Positions 63,983 through 64,000 of a stretch of DNA of 64,000 nucleotides are shown in pieces; within the stretch, counting starts at the first letter, position 1, and every line of letters starts with the position of its first letter. The stretch is taken from NCBI RefSeq assembly GCF_041428715.1, contig NZ_CP155572.1, one strand, 5' to 3'. The position numbers and the translations under genes are program-made. The notes beneath the pieces were generated by a model. That model did no database searches and was not told the origin of the DNA. It saw only the letters and a list, made by a program, of their open reading frames with translations. Origin of the DNA: Sporomusa malonica. GTDB taxonomy: Bacteria > Bacillota > Negativicutes > Sporomusales > Sporomusaceae.

Positions 63983-64000
63983 TGCTGCAAAAAATCCGTC

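Overview
The window reads as chromosome of a diderm Firmicute, most likely a Negativicute of the Sporomusa/Pelosinus type. Low-GC Firmicute-style ribosome binding sites, TTG/GTG starts and ArsR/DeoR regulators sit next to outer-membrane functions: a TonB-dependent receptor with its own TonB-ExbB-ExbD, and lipid-linked sugar transfer genes. This placement is an inference from gene content; the 16S gene at 44867-46422 would settle it.

Layout. 1-5.5 kb: a 2-aminoethylphosphonate (AEP) import and transamination operon, divergent from a DeoR-type regulator. 5.6-9.0 kb: an envelope sugar-transfer operon (GtrA, polyprenyl-phosphate sugar synthase, GT39-like transferase, PAP2 phosphatase). 9.1-11.7 kb: a chemoreceptor and CheX. 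12.1-13.4 kb: arsR between two arsenate reductase genes, with no arsenite pump. 13.5-23.8 kb: an unusual P-type ATPase locus. It has one complete SERCA-like P2A ATPase, two degenerate P-type ATPase proteins that share its N-terminal metal-associated-like domain, two related phasin-like small proteins (one with a His-rich tail), a coiled-coil protein and a DUF697-like membrane protein. 24-26 kb: a metallophosphoesterase and a hypothetical protein.

26.2-38.0 kb: a metal or metallophore uptake island. The plus strand carries a methyltransferase, an FecBCD-type ABC importer and an AmrS-like radical-SAM homologue that has lost two cluster cysteines. The minus strand carries TonB, ExbB, ExbD, a HypB-like GTPase, an ABC-type ATPase, a DUF4213/DUF364 protein and a TonB-dependent receptor. 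Next to it are a frameshifted molbindin (TOBE) remnant and a probable molybdenum/tungsten-cofactor riboswitch with a terminator in front of a DUF2325 protein. A molybdenum or tungsten link is therefore a reasonable hypothesis.

40.9-46.9 kb: an rRNA operon on the minus strand (tRNA-Arg(TCT), tRNA-Pro, 16S, 23S, tRNA-Gln, tRNA-Lys, tRNA-Arg(ACG)). No 5S gene is visible. The operon is bordered by the 3' half of a tRNA-Leu(TAG), which looks like an attachment-site scar.

46.9-59.9 kb: a defence island. It holds a SIR2-HerA pair, an IetAS-like AAA ATPase and subtilase pair, and a five-gene minus-strand set (unknown protein, Xre-ImmA/IrrE, two DUF488 proteins, a dual-OB-like protein) that may be an uncharacterised conflict system. 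Gene remnants lie between these modules. 60.0-60.6 kb: a GC-rich, hairpin-dense stretch that may be a large non-coding RNA. 60.6-61.8 kb: a small Met/His/Cys-rich operon, probably for copper, behind a promoter with three 11-bp-phased direct repeats. 62-64 kb: a small membrane protein and two tandem DUF421 proteins.
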